This document shows, one piece after another, positions 33,728-42,594 of a stretch of DNA of 49,511 bases (within the stretch, counting starts at the first letter, position 1; the number at the start of each line of letters is the position of its first letter). Location: assembly GCA_021732845.1 (NCBI GenBank), contig JAKFUF010000072.1, positions 1 to 49,511 of the forward strand. The letters run 5' to 3'. The position numbers and the translations under genes were made by a program. The notes under the pieces were generated by a model. The model saw only the letters and a program-made list of their open reading frames with translations. It searched no databases and was not told where the DNA came from. The DNA is from Planctomycetaceae bacterium (GTDB lineage Bacteria; Planctomycetota; Planctomycetia; Planctomycetales; Planctomycetaceae).

Positions 33728-35860
33728 TCATTCTTCGTGAATCTCATTCGCCATCTCCGCCGACTGCACTTCTTCGAGGAATTTCATCTGTGCCCGCACG
33801 GCGGGTTCACCCTCTTTGCGTTCCACCCGGCGGTATTTGCCGTCGGGCAGCATCTCGCGGGCTTTGACGTTGTCGCTCAGCAGCGTGGGAATGAAGGACT
33901 GCAGCAGCCGCCGTTTGAGGGCCGGCTCGATGACCGGGAACATCAGCTCCACGCGGCGGCGGAAGTTGCGGGGCATCCAGTCGGCGCTGGCGACGAAGAC
34001 ATCGGCGTCGTCGCCTTGCCCAAACACATACATCCGGCTGTGTTCCAGGAAGCGATCGAGAATGCTGATGACCCGGATCTTGTCGGAAATGCCGGGAATG
34101 CCCGGTCGCAGGCAGCAGCTTCCGCGCACGATCAGGTCGACGGTCACGCCGGCTTGTGAGGCGCGGTACAGGGCTTCGATCACGTCCGGATCGACTAGGG
34201 CGTTCAGCTTGCCGGCGATGTAGCCGGCTGAGCCACGGCTGGTTTCGCGGTGAATCAGGTCGAGAATCCGCTGCTGCAGATTGAACGGCGACACGGTGAA
34301 GCACTGCCATTCGTGCCCGCGGGAGTAGCCGGTCAGCAGGTTGAACAACGCGGTGGCATCCTCGCCGAACCGTCGGCGGCAGGTGAACAGGCCCAGATCG
34401 GTGTAGATCCGGGCCGTTGAGGCGTTGTAGTTGCCGGTGCCCAAATGGACGTAGCGGCGGACTTTGTCGCCCTCGCGCCGAACGACGAGGGTGATCTTGC
34501 AGTGAGTCTTCAGATTGACGAAGCCGAACACCACGTGGACGCCGGCCCGTTCCATCTGCCGGGCCCAGTTCACGTTCGACTGTTCGTCGAAGCGAGCCAA
34601 CAGTTCCACCACGGCGGTGACGTTTTTGCCTTTTTCGGCGGCGTTGATCAGCGCCCGCACGATCGGGCTTTCGCTGCCCGAGCGATACAGCGTCTGCTTG
34701 ATGGCCAGCACATCCGGGTCTTCGGAGGCCTGCTTCAGAAAGTCGACCACGCAATTGAACGATTCGTACGGATGATGGATCAAGACGTCGCGTTTGCGGA
34801 TTGTCTCGAACATGTCCGTGTCTTCTTCGAGCCCGGGCGGCCGGTGCGACGTGAACGGTTCGTCGCGCAGGGCGGCCAGCTTGTCGATGTTGTGCCAGTC
34901 CATGAACGCCGTCAGGTCCAGCGGACCGTCAATCTCGTAGATCTCCTGGGCGCTGAGCTTCAGGGGCTTGCGGATCGAATCCATCAACTGGGGGTCCGTG
35001 CCGGCCTTCACTTCGAGGCGCACCACTTCCCGGTGCCGCAGGGCTTTCAGCCCCTCTTCGACGGCGTGGGACAGATCCTGCAGCACCTGGTCGCCGTCGA
35101 GGTCGAAGTCGGCGTCGCGGGTGATCCGCATCATCGTCCAGCAGTGGATCGTTGAACCACCAAAGAGCTGGTCCAGCCGCGAGGCGACGACTTCCTCCAG
35201 CAGGATGTAGGCCAGTTGCTCGCCGGGCAGGGCGATCAACCGGGGCAGCACGGCGGGCAACTGCACGGCCGCCAACATCTTGCGGGTGCCGCCATGGCGG
35301 TCGGCCTCCTGCTCGATGATCGCGGCCATGTACAACCCACGGCTGCGCAAGTGCGGCGTCGGGTGGCTCGGGTCGATCGCCATCGGCGTCAGCACGGGGA
35401 ACACCGTCTGACGGAAAAAATCGTCCATGTACAGCTTCTGCTCGTCCGACAGTTCATGCGGATAGAGCAATCGCAGGCCGTGTTCGGCCAGCTTGGGCAG
35501 CACGTCGTTTTTCAGGCATTGATACTGCCGGGCGACCAGCTCGTGGGTGCGGGCGTGGCACTGCTGGTAGACTTCGGAGACCGGCAGCCGTTCGGGCAGG
35601 CGGTCTTCCGGCTCGGCCATGTCGAACAGTTGCGAGCGGACGCCGGAGATCCGCACCATCATGAATTCGTCGAGGTTTCCGCTGAAAATGCTGAGAAACT
35701 TGATCCGTTCCAGGAGCGGATTGGTCTCATCCTCCGCCTCTTCCAGGACGCGAGCGTTGAACTCGACCCACGTCATCTCGCGGTTGAGGAAGTAGTCGGG
35801 ACCAATCACCTTGTCGCTGTCAGCGGGATTTGCAGCGGTGGACGAAACAGCGGTCGACAT
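33728..35860 (-). CDS. ppk1: Polyphosphate kinase 1
   Basis: The 710-residue enzyme makes polyphosphate from ATP. The N-terminal domain begins YFLNREMTWVEFNARVLEEA and continues FLSIFSGNLDEFMMVRISG. The catalytic part has HHPYESFNCVVDFLKQASED, the DVLAIKQTLYRSGS segment and YVHLGTGNYN, where His472 is the expected phosphorylated histidine. SADWMPRNFRRRVELMFPV is the conserved C-terminal domain with the second phosphate-binding arginines. ATG at 35860 is chosen because the family motif starts about 25 residues later; the frame opens 45 codons earlier. Length is normal for PPK1. No ppx or pho genes are adjacent. Confidence 0.96.
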   Translation of the reverse strand: MSTAVSSTAANPADSDKVIGPDYFLNREMTWVEFNARVLEEAEDETNPLLERIKFLSIFSGNLDEFMMVRISGVRSQLFDMAEPEDRLPERLPVSEVYQQCHARTHELVARQYQCLKNDVLPKLAEHGLRLLYPHELSDEQKLYMDDFFRQTVFPVLTPMAIDPSHPTPHLRSRGLYMAAIIEQEADRHGGTRKMLAAVQLPAVLPRLIALPGEQLAYILLEEVVASRLDQLFGGSTIHCWTMMRITRDADFDLDGDQVLQDLSHAVEEGLKALRHREVVRLEVKAGTDPQLMDSIRKPLKLSAQEIYEIDGPLDLTAFMDWHNIDKLAALRDEPFTSHRPPGLEEDTDMFETIRKRDVLIHHPYESFNCVVDFLKQASEDPDVLAIKQTLYRSGSESPIVRALINAAEKGKNVTAVVELLARFDEQSNVNWARQMERAGVHVVFGFVNLKTHCKITLVVRREGDKVRRYVHLGTGNYNASTARIYTDLGLFTCRRRFGEDATALFNLLTGYSRGHEWQCFTVSPFNLQQRILDLIHRETSRGSAGYIAGKLNALVDPDVIEALYRASQAGVTVDLIVRGSCCLRPGIPGISDKIRVISILDRFLEHSRMYVFGQGDDADVFVASADWMPRNFRRRVELMFPVIEPALKRRLLQSFIPTLLSDNVKAREMLPDGKYRRVERKEGEPAVRAQMKFLEEVQSAEMANEIHEE

Positions 35861-36022
35861 GCGTAAATCATTCGCTGGCGATGTGAAGAAATGGCTAACC
35901 CCGCAATTGTACCACGGTTCGGTCCAAATCAATGACCCTGCCGTGTGGAATTCCGTGCCGCCAGCCCGCCAGCACCGAGTCTGGGGACCCGGCAAGCTGT
36001 GACGCGCGGTTCGTAAGGCGTT

Positions 36023-37855
36023 TTACGGTTCAAGCTGCCGCTGCAGAACGGTCAGCAGCCGGTCCAGTGTGGGCCGGTCTTTCACGGCGATGCGAATCGT
36101 GCGGCCGTCGGGGAATTGTGTCATCGACCCGATGTCCCGCAGAAACACCCCCTCGGCTTGGCAGCGGCGAACCACGGTGGCGGCGTCCGGGTGGCTGGGT
36201 GCCAGTTTGCACAAAACAAAATTCGCCACGCCCGGAAACACCTGCAGGCCCAGGTTTTCCAGTTTTGCGGCCAGCACGGCCCGCAGGCTGCGGGTCTCGG
36301 CGTACCGTGCCTGATAATAGTCGTGCGAGCGCAGCGCCTTGACCGCCGCCAACTGCCCGGGCAGGCTGACTGGCCAAGGCGGTGTGATCCGCCGCAGCGA
36401 CTGCATCAGGGCCGGGGGGCCGGACAAATATCCCGCGCGAACTCCACTCAGCGCATATCCCTTGGACAACGACTTGCAGACCACCACGTTTTCACTGGCC
36501 GCTGCAAACTGCTCCAACGACTGGTCCTGACCCACATATTCCAGGTATGCCTCGTCGATCCAAAACCGCGTGGCGGGCGGGGCTTCCCGCAGCACCGGCT
36601 CGAACCGTTCTCTCGGCACATGCTGCCCGGTCGGGTTGTTGGGATTGACCAAAATGACGAGATCAAATTCCTCCCGCAGGGCCATTCGCAGACTGTCCAG
36701 GTCGAGCTGATAGTTTTCACTGGCTCTCAGCCGGAAGCGTTCGACATGGCAGCCGATGACCTTGTGCAGCAGGTGCTGGTATTCGCCGTAGGTCGGGTCG
36801 AGCAACAGGACACGGGAGGCGGGCCGCAGCCACGCGGTGAGGGCACGGAAGATCAGATCCGAGGACCCGCTGCCCACGACGAGTGATTCTTGGGGAATCT
36901 TCCGCACCTGTGAAATTGCGTCGATCAGCCCCTCACAGTTGGTCGGCGGCGAGGTCCGCACGAGCCACTCCAGATGCTCCCGCAGCGCGTCGAGAATCGC
37001 TGGGGCCGGCGGAAACCAAGCGTCGAGTACATCCGCGTTGATGATCTCGTGCCGTCGGTTCAGGTGCTGGAAATCTTCACCAATGGCCTGAAAAAATGCC
37101 CCACCGTGATAGCAGGCCGGTTCCCCAGGCAATGGTTCCCGCTTGTGTTCGATCACTGGCAATTGCCAGGGCGTCTCCAGCTCCCAATGAAACTTGGGCT
37201 TCAGCGTTCGCAAATGGCCGGCATACGCCTGGAGCGGTGCGTACATCTGGGCGATTTCACCCGCCAGCAGTTCATAGTGGACGGCTCCCGCCTGAAAGAC
37301 GTGCCCCTGCCGCTGCATGCCGGTTTTCAGATACAGACTGACAACTTCGCTGCGGCCGATGGCCAGCAGGCGGCGGCCACCCTGTTGCTCGACCGTGCGA
37401 AACGCCGCGTACATCAAGAGCGGCCCAATGAAGCTCGACCGGCAACTTTCAATCACCGTGAGGATGCGGATTTCGTACAGGTCGGGACCGGTCGGAAACG
37501 GCCAGTCGGCTCGCGGCAGATACTTGTCGAGCGAATACCGGTCGCGTGTCGGCGGCGTGATGCTGACAAACCCCAGCAGACGTGGACCATCCATGGCGAC
37601 CAGGTACTGATTGAACTCATCCAGACTGTCCGACAACGACTGCTGCTCGTTGCACGGGTGCTGCCCGAGTTCCGCGGCATATACCGCGTGCCGCATCCGG
37701 TAGATGGCTTCGCGGTCGTGTGGTTGGGCCACACGGATCGTGACCGGTTGGCGGTGTGTGCTCTTGATGGCCTGTTCATGGGCAAGTGCAGACGGGTGCC
37801 GAGTAATGACCATGTGCGCCTCAGGTCGGGGAAAGGACCGTGACACACGTTTCAT
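36023..37855 (-). CDS. Fusion of a GNAT-like acyltransferase with a histidinol-phosphate-aminotransferase-like PLP enzyme
   Basis: Residues about 38-205 look like an N-acyl-amino-acid-synthase/GNAT domain: IRVAQPHDREAIYRMRHAVY, FNQYLVAMDGPRLLGFVSIT, YEIRILTVIESCRSSFIGPL and a final LAIGRSEVVSLYLKTGM. After a linker, residues about 255-610 are a fold-type I aminotransferase of the HisC/CobD group: GSGSSDLIFRALTAWL, NPNNPTG (404-410), FWIDEAYLEY (Asp434) and CKSLSKGYALSGVRAGYL with Lys465 as the PLP lysine. Both halves look complete and are in one frame with no stop. A bifunctional enzyme that transaminates and acylates one small molecule is the obvious idea; the substrate is unknown. ATG at 37855 is used, with another at 37813. 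It stands alone in its orientation block. Confidence 0.82.
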   Translation of the reverse strand: MKRVSRSFPRPEAHMVITRHPSALAHEQAIKSTHRQPVTIRVAQPHDREAIYRMRHAVYAAELGQHPCNEQQSLSDSLDEFNQYLVAMDGPRLLGFVSITPPTRDRYSLDKYLPRADWPFPTGPDLYEIRILTVIESCRSSFIGPLLMYAAFRTVEQQGGRRLLAIGRSEVVSLYLKTGMQRQGHVFQAGAVHYELLAGEIAQMYAPLQAYAGHLRTLKPKFHWELETPWQLPVIEHKREPLPGEPACYHGGAFFQAIGEDFQHLNRRHEIINADVLDAWFPPAPAILDALREHLEWLVRTSPPTNCEGLIDAISQVRKIPQESLVVGSGSSDLIFRALTAWLRPASRVLLLDPTYGEYQHLLHKVIGCHVERFRLRASENYQLDLDSLRMALREEFDLVILVNPNNPTGQHVPRERFEPVLREAPPATRFWIDEAYLEYVGQDQSLEQFAAASENVVVCKSLSKGYALSGVRAGYLSGPPALMQSLRRITPPWPVSLPGQLAAVKALRSHDYYQARYAETRSLRAVLAAKLENLGLQVFPGVANFVLCKLAPSHPDAATVVRRCQAEGVFLRDIGSMTQFPDGRTIRIAVKDRPTLDRLLTVLQRQLEP

Positions 37856-37918
37856 AGCGACTTCGTTCTCGCTCCGGCAGTCAAGCGTGTTTCGGTTCTG
37901 CGACTTCCCGCTCGTTTC

Positions 37919-38287
37919 CTACAGCGTCACCGCTTTCAATTGGCAGCTCAGCTTCGCCAGACAAAGTTGATTCAAGCTGACGCCCTCGCCCTCAGCTTCA
38001 ACCAGCAAAGCGGAGTGGATCGACTTTGGCAGCCGCAGCAGGATTTTGCCATTTGCTTCGGGGACAGCCGCCCCCAACGCGGATTGCATCTCCCCCATCA
38101 TCTCGGTGATTTGCTTGTATTCGGGTGACTTGACGAACTCGACTTTTTCCTCGCCGGGCGGGAACAGCACGGAGATCTTCCCGCCTATGCCGAAAAGTGC
38201 GTTGTGAAACGCAATCCAGTCGGCAGACTGTTCCGCCATCTGCTTGGCGAACTCCAAAGCCTCTTGGGCCTTGCTGGTCCTGGCCAT
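37919..38287 (-). CDS. HicB-like antitoxin
   Basis: The 122-residue protein ends in a ribbon-helix-helix-like segment, NGKILLRLPKSIHSALLVEA followed by GVSLNQLCLAKLS, the C-terminal pattern of HicB-family antitoxins. The N-terminal 70 residues (KAQEALEFAKQMAEQSADWI... EEKVEFVKSPEYKQITEMMG) are not a standard HicB half and may bind the partner. The start ATG has AAAGGA at good distance. It is the second gene after a 104-residue gene on the same strand, 94 bp apart, with a palindromic operator-like site upstream of the pair. No HicA (short dsRBD-like toxin with HGS) is seen. Confidence 0.72.
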   Translation of the reverse strand: MARTSKAQEALEFAKQMAEQSADWIAFHNALFGIGGKISVLFPPGEEKVEFVKSPEYKQITEMMGEMQSALGAAVPEANGKILLRLPKSIHSALLVEAEGEGVSLNQLCLAKLSCQLKAVTL

Positions 38288-38381
38288 GATTTCGGTCCTT
38301 TCAAAAACGACTCGATTTTGCGCGCCGAGTGAAACTCAACAGGAAACAACAGGGCCATACGCCTGCTCCTACTGTGGCTGG

Positions 38382-38696
38382 CTAGTCGATCTTCAGGATC
38401 CTGACCCCATCGAAGTACTGAACCTCGAAGAACATCGCCAGTTGGCCAAGTTGCTTGCCGATTTCCTTGACGAGCGTTTCGGCTTCAGCCAATCGATTGC
38501 TGTCGCAACTGACAGATACTTTCAAGCAAATATCCTTGTAGAGCTGGTCACCATCGACCCAGAAGCCTTCGGTTTTCCCTTCCACCGTGGCTCCCTCAAA
38601 GCGTTGCCAAAACATTCCCAAAATCTGTTGAATTTCGCCTTCGGAGACTTCCGAGCCGTCATTGCGAGTCGTCGGAATCAGCGTGGTGAACTTCAC
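38382..38696 (-). CDS. Small protein paired with the HicB-like gene
   Basis: GTG at 38696 is chosen because GGGAGG lies 6 nt upstream; it gives a 104-residue protein starting MKFTTLIPTTRNDGSEVSEG. FEGATVEGKTEGFWVDGDQL and DICLKVSVSCDSNRLAEAET are followed by KEIGKQLGQLAMFFEVQYFD. This alternation of strands and helices recalls DUF3574-like small proteins, but I do not place it firmly. With the HicB-like gene behind it, it could be the toxin of a two-gene module. It lacks RNase motifs I could name. Confidence 0.6.
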   Translation of the reverse strand: MKFTTLIPTTRNDGSEVSEGEIQQILGMFWQRFEGATVEGKTEGFWVDGDQLYKDICLKVSVSCDSNRLAEAETLVKEIGKQLGQLAMFFEVQYFDGVRILKID

Positions 38697-38744
38697 CCGG
38701 CACCTCCCTTCGAAGGTCAAATGATCACAGACGCCGCCAGGTAA

Positions 38745-38766
38745 TGATATCGCAAGTGATATCACT
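38745..38766. promoter_or_regulatory. Candidate autoregulatory operator of the HicB-like pair
   Basis: AGTGATATCACT (38755-38766) is a perfect 12-bp palindrome, and a further TGATATC half site lies at 38745-38751, forming an inverted pair with GATATCA (38758-38764). It sits 50-70 bp before the GTG of the first gene, where a promoter would lie. Ribbon-helix-helix antitoxins commonly bind such sites. Confidence 0.5.
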
Positions 38767-38818
38767 CGTCAATTCAAGTGCCGTGAGTTGAGCACGGGCG
38801 TTTTGGGAAGCGGCGGCC

Positions 38819-39028
38819 TCAACCCCCGTCTTCACCCTCCATCTCTTCCCGCAGCTCAATCTCCGCGAGCTTGTCCGGCGTGAGCGGTTCGACGAGCGCG
38901 TACCGTCCCTCGGCCCAACGGAACAGGTCGATGTTTCGGCACCGGGCACTGCAAAACGGGAAGGTCTTTTCATGGGTGTCCGGGGCGACGGTGGCATCGC
39001 AGATCGGACAACTGGGCGCGCGGACCAT
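38819..39028 (-). CDS. yacG: DNA gyrase inhibitor YacG
   Basis: The 69-residue zinc protein has C7-x2-C10 (CPIC) and C26-x3-C30 (CSARC) followed by [15 protein letters not shown], the YacG signature. YacG binds GyrB and inhibits gyrase in E. coli; elsewhere its role is less clear. It lies 32 bp after the FmdB gene on the same strand. Confidence 0.9.
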   Translation of the reverse strand: MVRAPSCPICDATVAPDTHEKTFPFCSARCRNIDLFRWAEGRYALVEPLTPDKLAEIELREEMEGEDGG

Positions 39029-39060
39029 GGTGGCCTCCAGAGTTCAGACGACCTTGGTGG

Positions 39061-39396
39061 TCAGGACTTTTCCGTGGCCTTCGGCGTGGAACTGGTGCTG
39101 TCCGCCGCCTTGGCGGGTGTGGCTTCGGTTTTCGCAGCGGTGTCAGTGCCAGACGACTCTTTCGGCGTCTCCGTGGCCTTCGACGCCGCGTCGGCTCCCT
39201 GTTTGTACGACTCGCTGCGGTAGTCGGTTTCGTAGAACCCCGAACCCTTGAAGATGATCCCCGTGCCGCCGCTGAGCAGCCGTCGGGCCTTCTTTTTCTT
39301 GCAGGCCGGACACTTGGCGGTCGGTTCAGCGGTGATCGACTGAAACTCTTCCCAGCGGTTGGCACAGGCGTCGCACACGTATTCGTAAGTCGGCAT
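39061..39396 (-). CDS. FmdB-family zinc-ribbon protein
   Basis: The 111-residue protein begins MPTYEYVCDACANRWEEFQS, with C8-x2-C11 and C29-x2-C32 zinc pairs and ARRLLSGGTGIIFKGSGFYE, all typical of the FmdB regulator family. The remaining 50 residues are low complexity (Ala/Lys/Thr/Ser), as is common. ATG at 39396 matches the family start; the frame opens earlier. It is followed closely by yacG, so the two are likely co-transcribed, and is divergent from obgE. Confidence 0.9.
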   Translation of the reverse strand: MPTYEYVCDACANRWEEFQSITAEPTAKCPACKKKKARRLLSGGTGIIFKGSGFYETDYRSESYKQGADAASKATETPKESSGTDTAAKTEATPAKAADSTSSTPKATEKS

Positions 39397-39626
39397 CGTT
39401 TCGAGAATCCAAGTCCGGTTGGCTGCGAGAAACATCAGCAGGGCACGGAACGGCCCAACTTCTCAGTATCCGCAAAACGGCCTGTAATCGGTACTGAACG
39501 ACGGCCGATTCTCCGCTCCACTTGACAATCGATTGCATCAAGCATCAGGATAGACGTGGCTCGACGGGTTACGGCGGGCGGTTGTCGCGGCGCGCCGTGA
39601 CGGTTCCTGACGATGCGAGTCTGAAG

Positions 39627-40667
39627 ATGTTTGTCGATCGTGCGACCATTCATGTGCGGGGTGGGGATGGCGGCCATGGCTGCATGAGCTTCCGCCGTGA
39701 GTTCAAAGTTCCCAAAGGCGGCCCCAACGGCGGCGACGGCGGAGACGGCGGCAGCATCATTCTGCGGGCCGAACGCAATGTCGACAGTCTGGCCGTGTTG
39801 TCTGGCCAGAAGCACTGGCGGGCCGGCAACGGGATGCCCGGCAAGGGAAGCACCTGGACGGGCAAGTGTGCCGACAACTTCACGATTCTCCTGCCGATCG
39901 GCACACTGGTCCGCGATGCCGAACGCGGTCACCTGTTGAAAGATCTCGCCGAACACGGCGATTCCGTCGTGGTTGCCGCCGGCGGACGGGGCGGCCGTGG
40001 GAATGCCCGCTTCGCCACGTCGGTCGACCGCGCGCCGCGGACCTACGAACTCGGCTTCCCCGGCGAGTCGCGGATGATCACCCTCGAACTCAAGGTGATC
40101 GCTGACGTGGGACTGATCGGCAAACCCAACGCCGGCAAGTCCACGCTCCTCAGCCGCCTGTCCCGCGCTCATCCGGAAATCGCCGACTACCCGTTCACCA
40201 CCAAATACCCGAACCTGGGGATGGTGCAGTCCGGCTTCGAAGATTCATTCGTGATGGCCGACATTCCCGGCCTGATCGAAGGGGCACATGCCGGGGCAGG
40301 GCTGGGACACGAGTTTTTGAAGCACGTGGAGCGGACCAAGGTGCTGGTGCATCTGATTGAGCCCGACCCGATGGACGGCTCGGATCCGGTCACCAACTAT
40401 CGGCAAATCCGCGAAGAACTGCGGCTGTACGATGCCTCGTTGATCGAGCGGCCGGAAATTGTCGTGGTGTCGAAGGCGGAACTGCCCACTTCGGAAGACA
40501 TTGCCGACTTGCTGCGGCGCGATCTGCCGGGCCTCCCGGTGATGTGCATCTCCGCCGTGACTGGCCGGAATCTGCCGGAACTCGTGCGCAAAATCGACAA
40601 CGAGTTGAAGCGGTTGAAGGATCAGCCCAAGCCGGTTCTCTCTCTTCCGGTTCCGGTTTCAGTGTGA
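39627..40667 (+). CDS. obgE: GTPase ObgE/CgtA
   Basis: The 346-residue protein is the ribosome-assembly GTPase. The Obg domain starts [20 protein letters not shown] with [12 protein letters not shown] and later [13 protein letters not shown] glycine runs. The G domain has GKPNAGKST (G1) and [20 protein letters not shown] (G3 and the Obg-specific part). A long C-terminal extension is absent. ATG at 39627 is the family start. The last codons overlap the GTG of the next gene (GTGA), so the ligase gene downstream is translationally coupled. Confidence 0.97.
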   Translation: MFVDRATIHVRGGDGGHGCMSFRREFKVPKGGPNGGDGGDGGSIILRAERNVDSLAVLSGQKHWRAGNGMPGKGSTWTGKCADNFTILLPIGTLVRDAERGHLLKDLAEHGDSVVVAAGGRGGRGNARFATSVDRAPRTYELGFPGESRMITLELKVIADVGLIGKPNAGKSTLLSRLSRAHPEIADYPFTTKYPNLGMVQSGFEDSFVMADIPGLIEGAHAGAGLGHEFLKHVERTKVLVHLIEPDPMDGSDPVTNYRQIREELRLYDASLIERPEIVVVSKAELPTSEDIADLLRRDLPGLPVMCISAVTGRNLPELVRKIDNELKRLKDQPKPVLSLPVPVSV

Positions 40668-42355
40668 GCAGCGCGACCGTCAACATCGCCGCGTGGCTCA
40701 CCCGTTCCGCGGGTGAAGCCCCGCATCAGCGGGCCGTTGTGTTTCCCGCCGGCCGCGACCGCGCGGGCCGCGTGGCTTACACGCACTTCACCTTCGCCCA
40801 GCTCGATGCCGAAAGTGACCGGCTCGCCTGGGGGCTGACGGCGCTCGGTGTGAGGCAGGGGACGCGGATCGTGCTCATGGTGCGGCCGAGCCTCGAGTTC
40901 ATCGCGCTGACTTTTGCCCTGTTCAAGACCGGGGCGGTGGTGGTGCTGATCGACCCCGGCTTGGGGCGGAAACGGGTCCTGGGTTGCCTGCGGGAAGTTG
41001 AGCCCCAGGGGTTTGTGGCCGTGCCCCTGGTGCAGGCGATCCGTGTCGCCAGCCGGAAGTTTCCGCAAGCCACACTGAATGTGACGGTCGGCCGCCGCTG
41101 GTTTTGGGGCGGGCCGACCTATCAGACGCTCCTGAAGATGGGCGATGTCGAAGCCGAAAGGGCTGGCGGGGCAGGGGAGGCAACGATTCGTCGAGCGTTT
41201 CCCATCGCTCCGACTCAAGCCACCGATCCGGCGGCGATTCTCTTTACCAGCGGCAGTACCGGGCCTCCTAAAGGCGTGCTCTACGAGCACGGGATGTTTG
41301 CCGCTCAAGTCGAATGGCTGCGGGAGCTGTATCAGATTCAGCCGGGCGAAATTGATCTGCCGGGGTTTCCGCTGTTTGCCCTGTTCAATTCGGCCATGCG
41401 GGTGACGACGGTCATCCCGGATATGGACCCCACCCGGCCCGCGCGGGTCGATCCCCGCAAGATCGTCGAGGCGATTGAGAATCATGGAGTCACGCAGGCG
41501 TTTGGATCGCCAGCGATTTGGCTGCGCGTGGGCCGGTACTGTCATGAGTTGGGGCTGACCCTGCCCTCAATGAAACGTGTGTTGTCGGCGGGAGCTCCGG
41601 TGCCGGAATCCGTCTTGAAACTGGTGAAGAACGCCCTGCCGAACGGCGCGGAAATGTTCACGCCGTATGGAGCCACGGAGTCACTGCCCGTGGCTTCGAT
41701 TGGGGCCGATGAGGTCCTGCTTGAGACGGCCGCCAAAACCCGCACGGGAGCCGGTACCTGCATTGGCAAACCTGTGCCCCGGATCGAGGTAAAGATCATC
41801 GCCATCTCGACCGCACCCATTCCCGACTGGAAGGCTGTGCAGGAACTGCCGATGGGTGAGGTGGGCGAGATTGTGGTGCGGGGAGCCGTTGTCACCCGCG
41901 AATACTTTCAACGACCAGAAGCCACGGCTTTGGCCAAGATCGCCGATGGCGGCACATTCTGGCACCGCATGGGAGATGTCGGCTACTTCGATGCCGAGGG
42001 GCGTCTATGGTTCTGCGGCCGCAAGGCGCACATCGTAAACACCGCGATTGGGCCGCAATACACCGACTGTGTGGAACCGATCTTCAACGCCCATCCCCAG
42101 GTGTTTCGAACAGCGCTGGTCGGCGTCGGTCCGGCTGGCCAGCAGACACTGGTCATCGTGGTCGAACGGTCTCCAGGCGGAACCGCTTCAAATGAATCGT
42201 TGATCCAAGAGCTGCGTGAGATGGCCAGACTCCATCCGCACACGCAGGCGATCGACAAATTCCTGTTCCATCCCTCACTGCCCGTCGATATCCGGCACAA
42301 CGTCAAGATTTCGCGCGAGGAACTGGCGGTGTGGGCAGCCAAGCAATCAAGGTGA
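40664..42355 (+). CDS. OleC-like acyl-AMP ligase (beta-lactone synthetase family)
   Basis: The 563-residue adenylate-forming enzyme has [19 protein letters not shown] (AMP loop) near residue 195, [61 protein letters not shown] and YGATESLPV, then [20 protein letters not shown]. The DMDPTRP block and the WFCGRKAH ending are typical of OleC, which turns beta-hydroxy acids into beta-lactones in head-to-head olefin synthesis. OleA, OleB and OleD are not in the window, so the ligase is orphan here and a fatty-acyl-CoA-ligase role is also possible. GTG at 40664 overlaps the obgE stop. Confidence 0.82.
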   Translation: MSSATVNIAAWLTRSAGEAPHQRAVVFPAGRDRAGRVAYTHFTFAQLDAESDRLAWGLTALGVRQGTRIVLMVRPSLEFIALTFALFKTGAVVVLIDPGLGRKRVLGCLREVEPQGFVAVPLVQAIRVASRKFPQATLNVTVGRRWFWGGPTYQTLLKMGDVEAERAGGAGEATIRRAFPIAPTQATDPAAILFTSGSTGPPKGVLYEHGMFAAQVEWLRELYQIQPGEIDLPGFPLFALFNSAMRVTTVIPDMDPTRPARVDPRKIVEAIENHGVTQAFGSPAIWLRVGRYCHELGLTLPSMKRVLSAGAPVPESVLKLVKNALPNGAEMFTPYGATESLPVASIGADEVLLETAAKTRTGAGTCIGKPVPRIEVKIIAISTAPIPDWKAVQELPMGEVGEIVVRGAVVTREYFQRPEATALAKIADGGTFWHRMGDVGYFDAEGRLWFCGRKAHIVNTAIGPQYTDCVEPIFNAHPQVFRTALVGVGPAGQQTLVIVVERSPGGTASNESLIQELREMARLHPHTQAIDKFLFHPSLPVDIRHNVKISREELAVWAAKQSR

Positions 42356-42379
42356 TTTTCGATTTTCGATTTTCGATTG
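42354..42379 (+). repeat. ATTTTCG array after the OleC-like gene
   Basis: GATTTTCGATTTTCGATTTT is followed by CGATTG. The inverted partner lies at 42457-42493. The array begins at the stop codon of the ligase gene. Confidence 0.7.
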
Positions 42380-42456
42380 AGCGTGGTGGCATTCGACCGG
42401 TCTCCGGTTGCGATGGGGCTTGGACCTCCCAAGCGACGAAGATCATGGCGAGCCCC

Positions 42457-42493
42457 AATCGAAAATCAAAAATCAAAAGTCAAAAATCAAAAA
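42457..42493 (-). repeat. ATTTTCG array, inverted partner before the aldo/keto reductase
   Basis: AATCGAAAATCAAAAATCAA is followed by AAGTCAAAAATCAAAAA. With 42354-42379 it could form an imperfect hairpin around about 80 bp. The stretch 42356-42594 otherwise shows no gene. Confidence 0.65.
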
Positions 42494-42594
42494 CGGTCCG
42501 TGGTTTTCCGCCAACCATTTCCACTACGCTGTCACCCACGGACCCGGGCTTGCGCCCGGCCCAGCTTTGTTCGACCACGATTCGGGACGCATTC

